From Prevotellaceae bacterium UBA6398 (lineage in GTDB: Bacteria; Bacteroidota; Bacteroidia; Bacteroidales; Bacteroidaceae), in the NCBI GenBank assembly GCA_002437495.1, contig DJQA01000006.1, positions 1-64,000 of the forward strand: a DNA stretch of 64,000 nucleotides, given 5' to 3'. The notes beneath the pieces are model-generated. The model did not search any database. It had not been told where the DNA came from and worked only from the letters and a program-made list of their open reading frames with translations. This document shows, one piece after another, positions 37,539-46,227 of the stretch (position 1 is its first letter; every line of letters starts with the position of its first letter). The position numbers and the translations under genes are program-made.

Positions 37539-38092
37539 GACTGAAACGGCTTCTGCTTTTCCCGGTGCTTCTATGCGCATGGGCTGACGGATTTGCCCAG
37601 CAGGACTACACTCATGTGGAGCTGCAGGGCGGCTATGAGCTGTTTCCCGGCATGAGCAACAAGTCGGGTGTGTGCCTGAACTTGGGCGGGCGTTACGCTT
37701 TCAATGAAAGGTTTTTTGCGGCAGCCATGATTCATAGCGGCATCAACAACGGCAGCTATATGGGAACGTATGCCGGGGAGAGAACCAAGCTCAAGCACAA
37801 TATGCGTGAATACATGATAGGCGCAGGCCCGGGCGTGTATGTCTATAACGGCGGCGACAAGTGGATATATGCCGATGTGCTGTTGGGCTACGGCTTCGGC
37901 GAGGAGCGGAGGGCTTCGGAAGAGAGCTGCACGAAATCGCTGGACGGCTTTGCGGCGGCTGCGCATATAGGGGCGGAAGGTCAGACCGAAGGCGGCTGGG
38001 TGTTGGGTGCGAGTTTGGGCGGATATTTTGTGGGCGGGGAAATAAGGCCCGCGCTAAGCCTGAAGTGCGGCTTGCTGCTCAACCTTTTCTGA
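37535..38092 (+). CDS. Small outer-membrane beta-barrel-like protein
   Basis: 185 residues. Start is GTG at 37535, overlapping the lipoprotein stop as GTGA. A signal peptide (LLLFPVLLCAWADGFAQ) precedes about eight alternating amphipathic strands rich in Gly and aromatics (NLGGRYAFNERFFAAAMIHS, MIGAGPGVYVYNGGDKWIY, WVLGASLGGYFVGGEI). It ends in Phe (CGLLLNLF), the usual C-terminal residue for outer-membrane insertion. This points to an eight-stranded OmpA/OmpX-type barrel. Function unknown; possibly a partner of the upstream lipoprotein. A strong hairpin follows. Confidence 0.72.
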   Translation: MRLKRLLLFPVLLCAWADGFAQQDYTHVELQGGYELFPGMSNKSGVCLNLGGRYAFNERFFAAAMIHSGINNGSYMGTYAGERTKLKHNMREYMIGAGPGVYVYNGGDKWIYADVLLGYGFGEERRASEESCTKSLDGFAAAAHIGAEGQTEGGWVLGASLGGYFVGGEIRPALSLKCGLLLNLF

Positions 38093-38110
38093 TTGGCAAC
38101 AAAGATTTAA

Positions 38111-38155
38111 GGCAAAGCCCCGCCGCCACGAATGTTTTGGCGACGGGGCTTTGCC
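38111..38155. terminator. Long hairpin between convergent genes, probable terminator
   Basis: GGCAAAGCCCCG pairs with CGGGGCTTTGCC, extended by CGCCA / TGGCG, with loop CGAATGTT. There is no long T-run, so it is called from stem strength and its place between convergent genes. Confidence 0.6.
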
Positions 38156-38194
38156 ATATGGCGTAAATTCGCCCGTGTGCCTTATGCAGGCTAG

Positions 38195-39412
38195 CTACTT
38201 TATTTTGTATATGGCGTAGTTGCCGGGTGTGAGCGTAACTGTCTGCCTGCCTACGTTGAGCTTTTCCTCTCCTTCGGGTGTTATGCGCTTCACGCTCCCG
38301 CCAAGGTAGAACGTTATGTTCTGCGTGTTGTCGATGCTGCGGTTCAAAAGCATTACGTACCTGTTTTTGCCGTTCGCGAGCTGCGACACGAGTATACCCT
38401 CGCCGTCGCTTTGCAGGCTCCGGAACTTTTCGGGCATCTGGGTCAGGGCTTTTGTGCCGGGGGGAATGCTGTCGCCTGTGTGGCGCACGTCTGTGGCTTC
38501 TGCCCCGAGAAACACTTTGGTGAGCGCGTGTATCTCCTTGTTCAGTTCCTTCACCCTGTAATATACGTCGGTGCGCTTGCCGCTTTCGTCAATCGGCGCG
38601 TTGTGGAAGTTCCATGTTGTGGTGTCGGGTGTCCAGTAGGTGAAGTACTGTATGCACTGTGCACCGTATGCCAGCGCGCTGAAGGCTTCGATGCGCAGGT
38701 GTGTGTCAGAGGGGATGGGGTAGGGGGTGTGCGCGGTTGACAGGCAGAATGCCCAGAACGGGAGTTCGTTTCTTATGCTCACTTTTCTTGCCACTTCGAG
38801 ATTTTCGTAGAACGACTGGCGCAGCACCGGCTTTCCGTTTTCCGTTACAATGGGGTACATGTCGTATGAAATGGGCGTGATGTTAACCTCGTCAACGAAC
38901 CTTTGCACGTAGTCCTCGTAGGATTTTGCCAGAAGGTCCTTTGGCGCGACTATTATGGGCAGCAGGTTGAGGTACATCAGGTGTTTTTTGTCGGCGGAGT
39001 ATATCCTGTCGCGCAACTTGCGCAGTTCGGCAAAGCCCGAGGTTACGGGTTCATCGCGCAGAAACCATCCGGCAATCGATGGGTCGTTCTTGAAACGTTT
39101 TACGGTGGCTTCGGTGTTGCTCACAAGCTCTCCGCAGGTTGCCATAATCTTCACACCCGTGCCTTTGCAGGCTGCCAGCCCTTTTTCAAGTTCGGTGGCA
39201 GTGCCGAAGTGGCTGAATGATATGTTGAAGCCCGCTTCGCGCAATTCCCGGTAGCGTTCCTTTGTCAGATTCTTGTCGCCCAGAATGGAATACCACGCAA
39301 GAACGGGGAACTCTTTCCCTGTCGGGTTCTTGTATTTCATTTTTTTGTTTGCCGCAGACGGCACGGCAAGCAGAATCAATATTAATATGGGTAAAATCTT
39401 TTTTGCGTTCAT
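38195..39412 (-). CDS. Secreted TIM-barrel glycosidase-like protein (GH42/GH-A-clan-like)
   Basis: 405 residues from MNAKKILPILILILLAVPSA (signal peptide) at 39412; the frame is open upstream but that part lies before a promoter-like box and is not protein-like. The barrel contains VLAWYSILGDKNLTKERYRE, FNISFSHFG, IAGWFLRDEP (likely acid/base Glu) and FSALAYGAQCIQYFTYW. A C-terminal beta domain includes YVMLLNRSIDNTQNITFYL. Strand-end Glu in RDEP and the overall layout resemble clan GH-A beta-galactosidase-like enzymes. I cannot assign a numbered family with certainty, nor a substrate. Confidence 0.68.
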   Translation of the reverse strand: MNAKKILPILILILLAVPSAANKKMKYKNPTGKEFPVLAWYSILGDKNLTKERYRELREAGFNISFSHFGTATELEKGLAACKGTGVKIMATCGELVSNTEATVKRFKNDPSIAGWFLRDEPVTSGFAELRKLRDRIYSADKKHLMYLNLLPIIVAPKDLLAKSYEDYVQRFVDEVNITPISYDMYPIVTENGKPVLRQSFYENLEVARKVSIRNELPFWAFCLSTAHTPYPIPSDTHLRIEAFSALAYGAQCIQYFTYWTPDTTTWNFHNAPIDESGKRTDVYYRVKELNKEIHALTKVFLGAEATDVRHTGDSIPPGTKALTQMPEKFRSLQSDGEGILVSQLANGKNRYVMLLNRSIDNTQNITFYLGGSVKRITPEGEEKLNVGRQTVTLTPGNYAIYKIK

Positions 39413-39442
39413 GATATTTGGTCTGTTAGAATTATGCTGTTG

Positions 39443-39450
39443 CAAAGGTA
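39443..39450 (-). promoter_or_regulatory. Putative -7 box (TACCTTTG) of the glycosidase-like gene
   Basis: The minus strand reads TACCTTTG, matching TAnnTTTG, 31 bp upstream of the start at 39412. No -33 box is evident. Confidence 0.45.
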
Positions 39451-39686
39451 GTGAAAGTTGCAATAACACACGGTTGGGGCTATAAACTATTCTTTTGGAG
39501 ACAAAACCGGAGAAAATCAAGACAAACGACGTGTAAATGAATGTAAAACAAGAAAAGAGAAAATGAATTGCAATATATGCTTGCAAAAAGCAAGTGTAAT
39601 TGCAAAAAGAATGTGCTTTTGAAACTTTTATTTTGATTAAGCAAACAAAATAACGGGATAAATGTTTTTATAAAAGAAAATTGCTG

Positions 39687-39694
39687 TAAATTTG
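39687..39694 (+). promoter_or_regulatory. Putative -7 box (TAAATTTG) of the glnK-amt-porin operon
   Basis: TAAATTTG matches TAnnTTTG, 49 bp before the PII start, with T-rich sequence (TGTTTTTA, 39663-39670) near the -33 position. Confidence 0.5.
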
Positions 39695-39742
39695 CCTTGA
39701 AAACAAAACATAATAACAGCGCTGTAAAAATAAACAAGACAA

Positions 39743-40099
39743 ATGAAAAAAATTGAAGCAATTATCCGCAAGACAAAGTTCGAGGATGTAAAGGACGCTC
39801 TGCTTGACGCCGACATCGAATGGTTTTCCTATTACGATGTTCGCGGGGAGGGCAAGATGCGGCAGGCGCGAATCTATCGCGGCGTGATGTACGACACGAG
39901 TTGCATTGAAAGGGTGCTGCTTAATATCGTTGTGCGCGACATTAATGTGGAGCGCACGGTCAAGGCGGTGCAGGAAGCCGCGAGGACGGGCGAGATAGGC
40001 GACGGCAGGATATTCGTCATTCCCGTGGAGAACGCCGTGCGAATACGCACGGGGGAGAGCGGCGACATTGCCCTTTACAACGCAGAGAAAGAAAAGTAA
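39743..40099 (+). CDS. glnK: Nitrogen regulatory protein P-II (GlnK-type)
   Basis: 118 residues. MKKIEAIIRKTKFEDVKDAL is the standard beta-alpha start. The T loop RGEGKMRQARIYRGVMY keeps both Tyr (45 and 50, equivalent to Tyr46/Tyr51), the second being the uridylylation site in enterics. ARTGEIGDGRIFVIPVE is PROSITE-type signature II, binding ATP/ADP and 2-oxoglutarate. It is 40 nt upstream of amt, so it is the GlnK-type PII that gates AmtB according to nitrogen status. The same operon includes a porin. Confidence 0.94.
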   Translation: MKKIEAIIRKTKFEDVKDALLDADIEWFSYYDVRGEGKMRQARIYRGVMYDTSCIERVLLNIVVRDINVERTVKAVQEAARTGEIGDGRIFVIPVENAVRIRTGESGDIALYNAEKEK

Positions 40100-40139
40100 T
40101 GCGCGAAAGCGAGATGTTTAACAGTAAAAGAAGATTAAA

Positions 40140-41408
40140 ATGACACCGATAGAAGATTTGGGATTGTCTATAGATACAGTATGGATGCTGCTTGCGGCGA
40201 TGCTTGTGTTTTTCATGCAGCCGGGCTTTGCGTTGTGCGAGGCGGGCTTCACGCGCAGCAAGAACACGACAAACATCCTTTTCAAGAACTTTGTTGACTT
40301 CATGATGGGCTCGCTGCTATTCTGGCTTGTGGGCTTCGGCATTATGTTCGGCTGCAACGGCGAGGGGTTCATGGGAATGCCCAACTTTGGCGACCTTTCG
40401 TTTTTCAAGCACCCCGCAGGGCTTCCCACCGAGGGCTTCCTGATGTTTCAGACCGTGTTCTGCGCCACGTCTGCCACGATAGTTTCCGGCGCGATGGCGG
40501 AGCGCACCAAGTTTAATATGTATATGGTGTATTCCATATTCATTAGCATGATTATCTACCCCATTGAAGGACATTGGACATGGGGCGGCGGCTGGCTTTG
40601 CAACGGTGCGGAGGGCAGCTTCATGATGAACACGTTCGGCATAGCGTTCCACGACTTTGCGGGCAGCGCGATTGTGCATTCCGTTGGCGGTGTGCTTGCT
40701 TTTGTGGGGGCTCTTATTCTCGGCCCGCGCCTTGGCAAATATGGCAAGGACGGCAAGAGCCGCGCCATTCCCGGCCACAGCCTCAGCCTTGCCGCGATAG
40801 GCGTATTCATACTATGGTTCGGGTGGTTCGGCTTCAACCCCGGTTCGCAGCTTGCCGCTTCGGGCGAGGCAAACCGCGTTGCCATTAGCCACGTGTTCCT
40901 CACCACAAACCTTGCCGCCGCTGCGGGCGGGGTTGCCACAATGGCTGTGAGCTGGTTCAAGTATGGCAAGCCCTCGCTTTCTCTCACCCTCAACGGCATT
41001 CTTGCCGGACTTGTGGGAATAACCGCCGGCTGCGACCTTGTGTCCCCGCTCGGGGCTGTGGTCATAGGCCTAGTGTGCGGAGTGGTGCTTGTGTTCTCAA
41101 TCGAGTTCATCGACAAGAAACTCCATGTTGACGACCCTGTGGGCGCAAGCTCTGTCCACGGCGTGTGCGGCATCATAGGTACGCTCATGACCGGTTTGCT
41201 CAGCGTCAGCGACGGTTTGTTCTACGGACACGGCTTCGGTTTCCTTGGCGCACAGGCTTTCGGCATACTTGTGATAGACCTTTGGGCTGCCGCTACGGGC
41301 TTTGCCTTGTTCTTCATTATAAAGAAGACTGTGGGGCTGCGCGTAACCAAGCGCATAGAGGAGGAAGGTCTCGACATCTACGAGCACGGAGAGGCCGCTT
41401 ACAACTGA
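40140..41408 (+). CDS. amt: Ammonium transporter
   Basis: 422 residues with eleven predicted membrane helices. MLLAAMLVFFMQPGFALCEA is the usual first helix. GAMAERTKFNMYMVYS, WTWGGGWLC and the motif HDFAGSAIVHSVGG (a pore His) follow. GASSVHGVCGIIGTLMTGL carries the second pore His. It moves ammonium across the inner membrane. It is preceded by its PII regulator and followed at 22 nt by a TorF-like porin, giving an inner/outer-membrane pair. Confidence 0.95.
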   Translation: MTPIEDLGLSIDTVWMLLAAMLVFFMQPGFALCEAGFTRSKNTTNILFKNFVDFMMGSLLFWLVGFGIMFGCNGEGFMGMPNFGDLSFFKHPAGLPTEGFLMFQTVFCATSATIVSGAMAERTKFNMYMVYSIFISMIIYPIEGHWTWGGGWLCNGAEGSFMMNTFGIAFHDFAGSAIVHSVGGVLAFVGALILGPRLGKYGKDGKSRAIPGHSLSLAAIGVFILWFGWFGFNPGSQLAASGEANRVAISHVFLTTNLAAAAGGVATMAVSWFKYGKPSLSLTLNGILAGLVGITAGCDLVSPLGAVVIGLVCGVVLVFSIEFIDKKLHVDDPVGASSVHGVCGIIGTLMTGLLSVSDGLFYGHGFGFLGAQAFGILVIDLWAAATGFALFFIIKKTVGLRVTKRIEEEGLDIYEHGEAAYN

Positions 41409-41430
41409 CAACTTGCTAAATGAAAAGATT

Positions 41431-42144
41431 ATGAAAAGAAATTTTGTGAATTTGATGCTTTCCGCCGCTTTGGCAATGGCGGCGCTGCCTGTGGCGGCAC
41501 AGGATGCCCCCGAACTTTCAATGGGGACGGACATTGTGAACCAGTATATATGGCGTGGTCAAAAAGTGGACGAAGTGAGTTTGCAGCCCTCGGTCGGAGT
41601 TTCATACAAGGGCATCAGCCTCACGGCTTGGGGCAGTGTTGGGCTAAGCAGCCCTGACGATACCAAGGAATTCGACTTGACCCTGGCCTACAAGGTTGGC
41701 GGTTTCAATATAGGCATAACCGACTATTGGATCGACACGGATGGCGACAAGTATTTTGATTACGGCGCGCATTCCACGGCGCACACCTTCGAGGCGAATG
41801 TGGGCTATGATTTCGGAGTGGTGAACTTCCAGTGGTACACCAACTTTGCCGGGAGCGATGGCCTGACACGCCACGGCCACCGCGCCTACTCGAGCTACGC
41901 CGAGCTGTCTGCGCCTTTCAAGGCTGTTGGCTGCGAGTGGAACGCTGCTGTTGGCTGCGTGCCATACGGCACAAGCTTTTACAGCGAGGCCCCGAACCGC
42001 TTTGCCATAACCAACCTCTCGCTCAAAGCCACGAAGGAGCTGGCAATCAGCTCAAAGTTCAACCCTTCGGTTTTTGCGGGCGTTGTGGCAAATCCCAGCA
42101 ATCAGGCGGCATATTTGCTGTGCGGCATAACGGTAACTCCATAA
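41431..42144 (+). CDS. TorF-family-like outer-membrane porin
   Basis: 237 residues from MKRNFVNLMLSAALAMAALP (signal peptide ending AAQ). The ATG at 41431 is used; an in-frame TTG at 41413 is unlikely. The first strand LSMGTDIVNQYIWRGQKV matches the NYVWRG text of the Gcw_chp/TorF putative porins. About ten further amphipathic strands follow (ISLTAWGSVGLS, FNIGITDYWIDTDGDKYFDY, AAYLLCGITVTP). Third gene of the glnK-amt operon, so passage of small nitrogen compounds across the outer membrane is a fair inference. A terminator follows. Confidence 0.8.
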   Translation: MKRNFVNLMLSAALAMAALPVAAQDAPELSMGTDIVNQYIWRGQKVDEVSLQPSVGVSYKGISLTAWGSVGLSSPDDTKEFDLTLAYKVGGFNIGITDYWIDTDGDKYFDYGAHSTAHTFEANVGYDFGVVNFQWYTNFAGSDGLTRHGHRAYSSYAELSAPFKAVGCEWNAAVGCVPYGTSFYSEAPNRFAITNLSLKATKELAISSKFNPSVFAGVVANPSNQAAYLLCGITVTP

Positions 42145-42173
42145 GTTACACATATTAAGTTTCAAATGTTTTT

Positions 42174-42214
42174 CAGGCGGCGGTCTTTGGCAAAAGGCTG
42201 TCGCCTGTTTTTTT
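42174..42214 (+). terminator. Terminator of the glnK-amt-porin operon
   Basis: CAGGCGGC pairs with GTCGCCTG (one mismatch) around GGTCTTTGGCAAAAGGCT, then TTTTTTT. It lies 30 nt after the porin stop. Confidence 0.8.
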
Positions 42215-42319
42215 AGCTGCTGTCATGCGGTAAATGTATAATCAGCGTATTGTGGTTTTAACCGGCCGTAAGCCGAGATTAATTTATTGGAAGCAATTAG
42301 GTTTAGCGGTTTGGGACTA

Positions 42320-42412
42320 TGAAAAATTATGTCTGATGTTTTTTTTTCTATGTCTGATGTAGTTTTTTCTGCATAGGACATGGTTTTTCCTATGTCCCAT
42401 GTTTTTTTCGTG
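42320..42412. repeat. 21-bp-period repeat array, copy 6
   Basis: AAAAATTATGTCTGATGTTT, TTTTTCTATGTCTGATGTAG, TTTTTTCTGCATAGGACATG and GTTTTTCCTATGTCCCATGT run at about 20-21 bp, with no palindromic partner. It sits between convergent genes; the rest of 42215-42560 shows no gene. Confidence 0.8.
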
Positions 42413-42560
42413 GAATTATGAAATAGGCAGATTATTTTTGTTCTGCACGAAAAGTTAAGGCTTGTGTCATACAGCTTGCGCGTTGCCGCGTGATTTTTTC
42501 CTTTGTTATATCGTGTTTTTCGCAGCACGTACCAGGTATTACCGAAAAGGCTTGTATTAA

Positions 42561-42607
42561 AAGCGAAAACAGCCCGCGTACAATCGGTACGCGGGCTGTT
42601 TTCGCTT
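42561..42607. terminator. Long perfect hairpin, terminator of the PFOR gene
   Basis: A perfect 21-bp inverted repeat (arms 42561-42581 and 42587-42607, loop AATCG), GC-rich in the inner part (CAGCCCGCGTAC) and AAGCGAAAA/TTTTCGCTT outside. On the minus strand it is followed by TTAATAC. It lies 16 bp from the stop of the minus-strand gene ending at 42623. Confidence 0.85.
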
Positions 42608-42622
42608 ATTGCCGTAGGATGA

Positions 42623-45600
42623 TTACTCGCCGAGCGACCAATCTTCCTTGGTTTTGCGTATGTATGTTGCGTAGCGGCGTTTTGCTGCTGCCTCTGCCGC
42701 ATCAAAGAGTTCCTGTGCCTCTGCGGGACGTGCTTTCTTGAGTGAAAGGTAGCGCACTTCGCCGTTCAGGAAGTCCTGGAATTTGTTCCAGTCGGGCTCT
42801 TTGCTGTCGAGCGAGAAAGGATTCTTGCCTTCTTTTTCGAGTTCGGGGTTGAAACGCCACAGATGCCAGTAGCCGCATTCCACTGCGCGTGCCTCTTCTG
42901 CCTGTGAGCGACCCATGCCGCCCTTTATCTTCAGACCGTGGTTGATACACGGAGCGTAAGCAATCACGAGTGAAGGACCGTGGTAAGCCTCTGCCTCGCG
43001 GAATGCCTTTAGGCACTGCGCCTGGTCTGCACCCATTGCAACCTGTGCCACGTAAACATATCCGTATGTGGTTTGCATAAGGCCGAGGTCCTTCTTGGTG
43101 ATGCGCTTGCCCTTTGCAGCAAACTGCGCGATAGCACCGATAGGAGTTGCCTTTGATGCCTGACCGCCGGTGTTGGAGTAAACCTCGGTGTCGAGCACAA
43201 GAATGTTCACGTCTTCGCCCGAAGCGAGCACGTGGTCGAGACCGCCGTAGCCTATGTCGTAGCTTGCGCCGTCGCCGCCAATAATCCACTGGCTGCGCTT
43301 GGTGAGGTAGTGTTCGAGACTTGCGAGTTCTTCCATCTTCTTGCAGTCGCCCTTCTTTGCTTCAATCATCGGAATGAGCTTCTCGCCAGCAGCGCGTGAG
43401 CCATCTGCATCTTCGCGGTTTTCAATCCATTCTTTTGCAGCAGCCTTGTATTCATCCGAAGCCTTGTCGCAGGTTAGCTGCTCTTCGAGTATCGACTGTA
43501 TGCGGTTGCGCATTTTCTTGTTTGCGAGTGTCATACCCATGCCAAATTCGCAGAAGTCCTCGAACAGTGAGTTCGCCCATGCGGGGCCCTGACCTTTGGC
43601 GTTCTTGCAATATGGCGTAGAAGGAATTGAGCCGGAGTAAATAGAGGAGCATCCTGTTGCGTTGGCAACGATTTCGCGGTCGCCGAAGAGCTGCGAAATG
43701 AGCTTAACGTATGGGGTTTCGCCGCATCCCGAGCAAGCTCCGGAGAACTCGAACAGTGGCTGTGCGAACTGCGAGTTCTTGGGGTTTGACTTGATGTCAA
43801 CGAGGTCCTGCTTCGATGTAACATTCTTAACGCAGTATTCCCAGTTCTCATCTTCGCCAAGCTGGTTTTCGAGCGGAACCATAGTGAGAGCCTTTTCGCC
43901 TTTCTTTCCGGGGCACACATCGGCGCAGTTGCCGCAGCCAAGACAGTCGAGGACGTCAACCTGCTGAACGTAGTGCATACCTTTCATAGCCTTTGGCGCA
44001 AGCATGTCGAGTGTCTTGCCCTTGAAGTCTTTGGCTTCTTCGTCTGTCATAACGAACGGGCGTATGGCAGCGTGGGGGCAGCAGAATGCGCACTTGTTAC
44101 ACTGTATGCAGTTATCTGAGTTCCACACGGGAACGAAAGCTGCAACGCCGCGCTTTTCGTATGCTGCAGTGCCCTGCTCCCAAGTTCCGTCAACCGAGGG
44201 CTTGTAAGCCGACACGGGTAGGAGGTCGCCGTTTTGCGCGTTGATGGGGCGCACGAGTTTTGAGATGTATTCAGGCTCGTTGCGTTTTATTTCCGCGTCC
44301 TCGGGAAGGTTTGCCCATGCGGGGTCAACGGCAAGCTGCTTGTACTCGCTGCCGCGCTCAACGGCCTTGAAGTTCTTGTCAACAACATCCTGACCTTTCT
44401 TGCCGTAGCTCTTAACAATGAATTTCTTCATCTGCTCAACTGCAAGGTCAACGGGTATAACCTTGGTTATGCGGAAGAAAGCCGACTGGAGAATTGTGTT
44501 CGTTCTGTTGCCGAGACCTATTTCCTGCGCAATCTTGGTGGCGTTGATGTAGTAAACTGTAATGTTGTTGTTGGCGAAGTAGCGCTTTATGTGGTTGGGC
44601 AGGTTGTTTGCAAGTTCTTCGCCCTCCCAAATGGTGTTTAGAAGGAATGTGCCGTTCTTGCGCAAACCACGTATTACGTCGTACATATGCAGGTAAGCCT
44701 GAACGTGGCATGCCACAAAGTTCGGGGTTTTAATCTGATATGTTGAGCGTATTGGGGTGTCGCCGAAACGCAGGTGCGAGCAAGTGAAGCCGCCGCTCTT
44801 CTTAGAGTCGTACGAGAAGTATGCCTGGCAATACTTATGGGTATTGTCGCCGATTATCTTGATGGAGTTTTTGTTTGCGCCCACTGTGCCGTCTGCGCCA
44901 AGGCCATAGAATTTGGCTTCGAATATTCCCTCGCCGCCGAGAGCCTTTTCCTCCTCAAGGGGAAGCGACGTGAATGTAACGTCGTCAACAATGCCGAGCG
45001 TAAAGTGGTTCTTGGGTTCGGGAAGGTTTAGATTGTCGTAAACGGATATGATCATTGTGGGGGTGGTGTCGCTGCTGCCAAGGCCGTAGCGCCCGCCTAC
45101 GATGAGCGGCTGGTTCTTCTTTCCGTAGAAAGCATCGCGCACGTCAAGGTATAGAGGCTCGCCTTCTGCTCCGGGCTCTTTTGTTCTGTCGAGAACGGCA
45201 ATGCGCTTCACTGTTTCGGGAACGGCGGCAAGAAGGTGCTTCACCGAGAACGGACGGTAAAGGTGAACGCTCACCATACCAACCTTTTGGCCGTTTGCGT
45301 TGAGGTAGTCGATAGCCTCGCGTGCGGCTTCGGTTGCCGAACCCATGAGAATTATCACGCGGTCAGCGTCTTTTGCGCCGTAATAGCTGAACAGTTTGTA
45401 TTCGCGCCCCGTGATTTTCGAAACAGCCTCCATGTATTTCTCTACTATACCCGGGATTGCGTTGTAATATGAGTTGCATACCTCGCGGTGTGCGAAGAAG
45501 GTTTCGGGGTTTTCTGCCATGCCTCGTGCCACAGGGTGCTCGGGCGATAGCGCGCGGGAGCGGAACTCTGCGAGAGCCTTCTGGTCTACGAGCGGGCGTA

Positions 45601-46177
45601 GTTCGTCCTCGCTTATTTCCTCAATCTTTTGGTATTCGTGCGATGTACGGAAACCGTCAAAGAAGTTTATGAACGGTACGCGGCTTTCTATTGTGGCAAG
45701 GTGTGCCACAGCCGAAAGGTCCATAACTTCCTGCACGCTGCCTTCGCAAAGCATTGCGAAACCGGTTTGGCGGCAGGCCATCACATCGCTGTGGTCGCCG
45801 AATATGCAGAGTGAGTGGGATGCCAGTGTGCGGGCTGAAACGTGGAACACGCAGGGGAGTAGTTCGCCTGCTATTTTATACATGTTTGGTATCATGAGGA
45901 GCAAGCCCTGCGATGCTGTGAATGTTGATGTCAGAGCACCTGCTTGCAGTGAACCGTGCACGGCGCCGGCCGCGCCACCCTCCGACTGCATTTCCTGTAC
46001 GGAAACTGTGTCGCCGAAGAGGTTCTTCCTTCCATCTGCGGCCCACTCGTCTATGTGTTCCGCCATTGGAGATGAGGGTGTGATGGGATAGATGGCTGCA
46101 ACTTCCGAGAACATATATGCCACGTGGGCTGCAGCCTGGTTGCCATCACAAGTAATGAATTTCTTTTCCTTACTCAT
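42623..46177 (-). CDS. nifJ: Pyruvate:ferredoxin (flavodoxin) oxidoreductase, single-chain
   Basis: 1184 residues, the length of fused homodimeric PFOR. In order: N-terminal domain (FITCDGNQAAAHVAYMFSEV, ITPSSPMAEHIDEWA); gamma domain; two [4Fe-4S] ferredoxin motifs NCIQCNKCAFCCPHAA and CLGCGNCADVCPG; the third-cluster cysteines SGACSGCGETPY; and the thiamine-diphosphate site GDGASYDIGYGGLDHVLASG then VLDTEVYSNTGGQ. It oxidises pyruvate to acetyl-CoA and CO2, reducing ferredoxin in the cytoplasm. With pta and ackA elsewhere in this window it completes an acetate route. It may be cotranscribed with the ATPase gene 50 bp upstream. Confidence 0.97.
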   Translation of the reverse strand: MSKEKKFITCDGNQAAAHVAYMFSEVAAIYPITPSSPMAEHIDEWAADGRKNLFGDTVSVQEMQSEGGAAGAVHGSLQAGALTSTFTASQGLLLMIPNMYKIAGELLPCVFHVSARTLASHSLCIFGDHSDVMACRQTGFAMLCEGSVQEVMDLSAVAHLATIESRVPFINFFDGFRTSHEYQKIEEISEDELRPLVDQKALAEFRSRALSPEHPVARGMAENPETFFAHREVCNSYYNAIPGIVEKYMEAVSKITGREYKLFSYYGAKDADRVIILMGSATEAAREAIDYLNANGQKVGMVSVHLYRPFSVKHLLAAVPETVKRIAVLDRTKEPGAEGEPLYLDVRDAFYGKKNQPLIVGGRYGLGSSDTTPTMIISVYDNLNLPEPKNHFTLGIVDDVTFTSLPLEEEKALGGEGIFEAKFYGLGADGTVGANKNSIKIIGDNTHKYCQAYFSYDSKKSGGFTCSHLRFGDTPIRSTYQIKTPNFVACHVQAYLHMYDVIRGLRKNGTFLLNTIWEGEELANNLPNHIKRYFANNNITVYYINATKIAQEIGLGNRTNTILQSAFFRITKVIPVDLAVEQMKKFIVKSYGKKGQDVVDKNFKAVERGSEYKQLAVDPAWANLPEDAEIKRNEPEYISKLVRPINAQNGDLLPVSAYKPSVDGTWEQGTAAYEKRGVAAFVPVWNSDNCIQCNKCAFCCPHAAIRPFVMTDEEAKDFKGKTLDMLAPKAMKGMHYVQQVDVLDCLGCGNCADVCPGKKGEKALTMVPLENQLGEDENWEYCVKNVTSKQDLVDIKSNPKNSQFAQPLFEFSGACSGCGETPYVKLISQLFGDREIVANATGCSSIYSGSIPSTPYCKNAKGQGPAWANSLFEDFCEFGMGMTLANKKMRNRIQSILEEQLTCDKASDEYKAAAKEWIENREDADGSRAAGEKLIPMIEAKKGDCKKMEELASLEHYLTKRSQWIIGGDGASYDIGYGGLDHVLASGEDVNILVLDTEVYSNTGGQASKATPIGAIAQFAAKGKRITKKDLGLMQTTYGYVYVAQVAMGADQAQCLKAFREAEAYHGPSLVIAYAPCINHGLKIKGGMGRSQAEEARAVECGYWHLWRFNPELEKEGKNPFSLDSKEPDWNKFQDFLNGEVRYLSLKKARPAEAQELFDAAEAAAKRRYATYIRKTKEDWSLGE

Positions 46178-46227
46178 TTTGTAATTGAATGAAATGTTAT
46201 GTAAATATCCGTTGTTCTGCTACATGA

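Larger units (their letters stand above)
39413..39742. other. AT-rich divergent spacer between glycosidase-like gene and glnK
   Basis: 330 bp, strongly AT-rich (many TTTT and AAAA runs), holding one promoter-like box for each flanking gene. No repeat copy and no gene are seen. Confidence 0.5.

Noticed and set aside
36666..37580. 304-codon minus-strand ORF over the lipoprotein gene
   Set aside because: It is antisense to the lipobox-bearing gene, reads into a repeat element, and is composition-driven.
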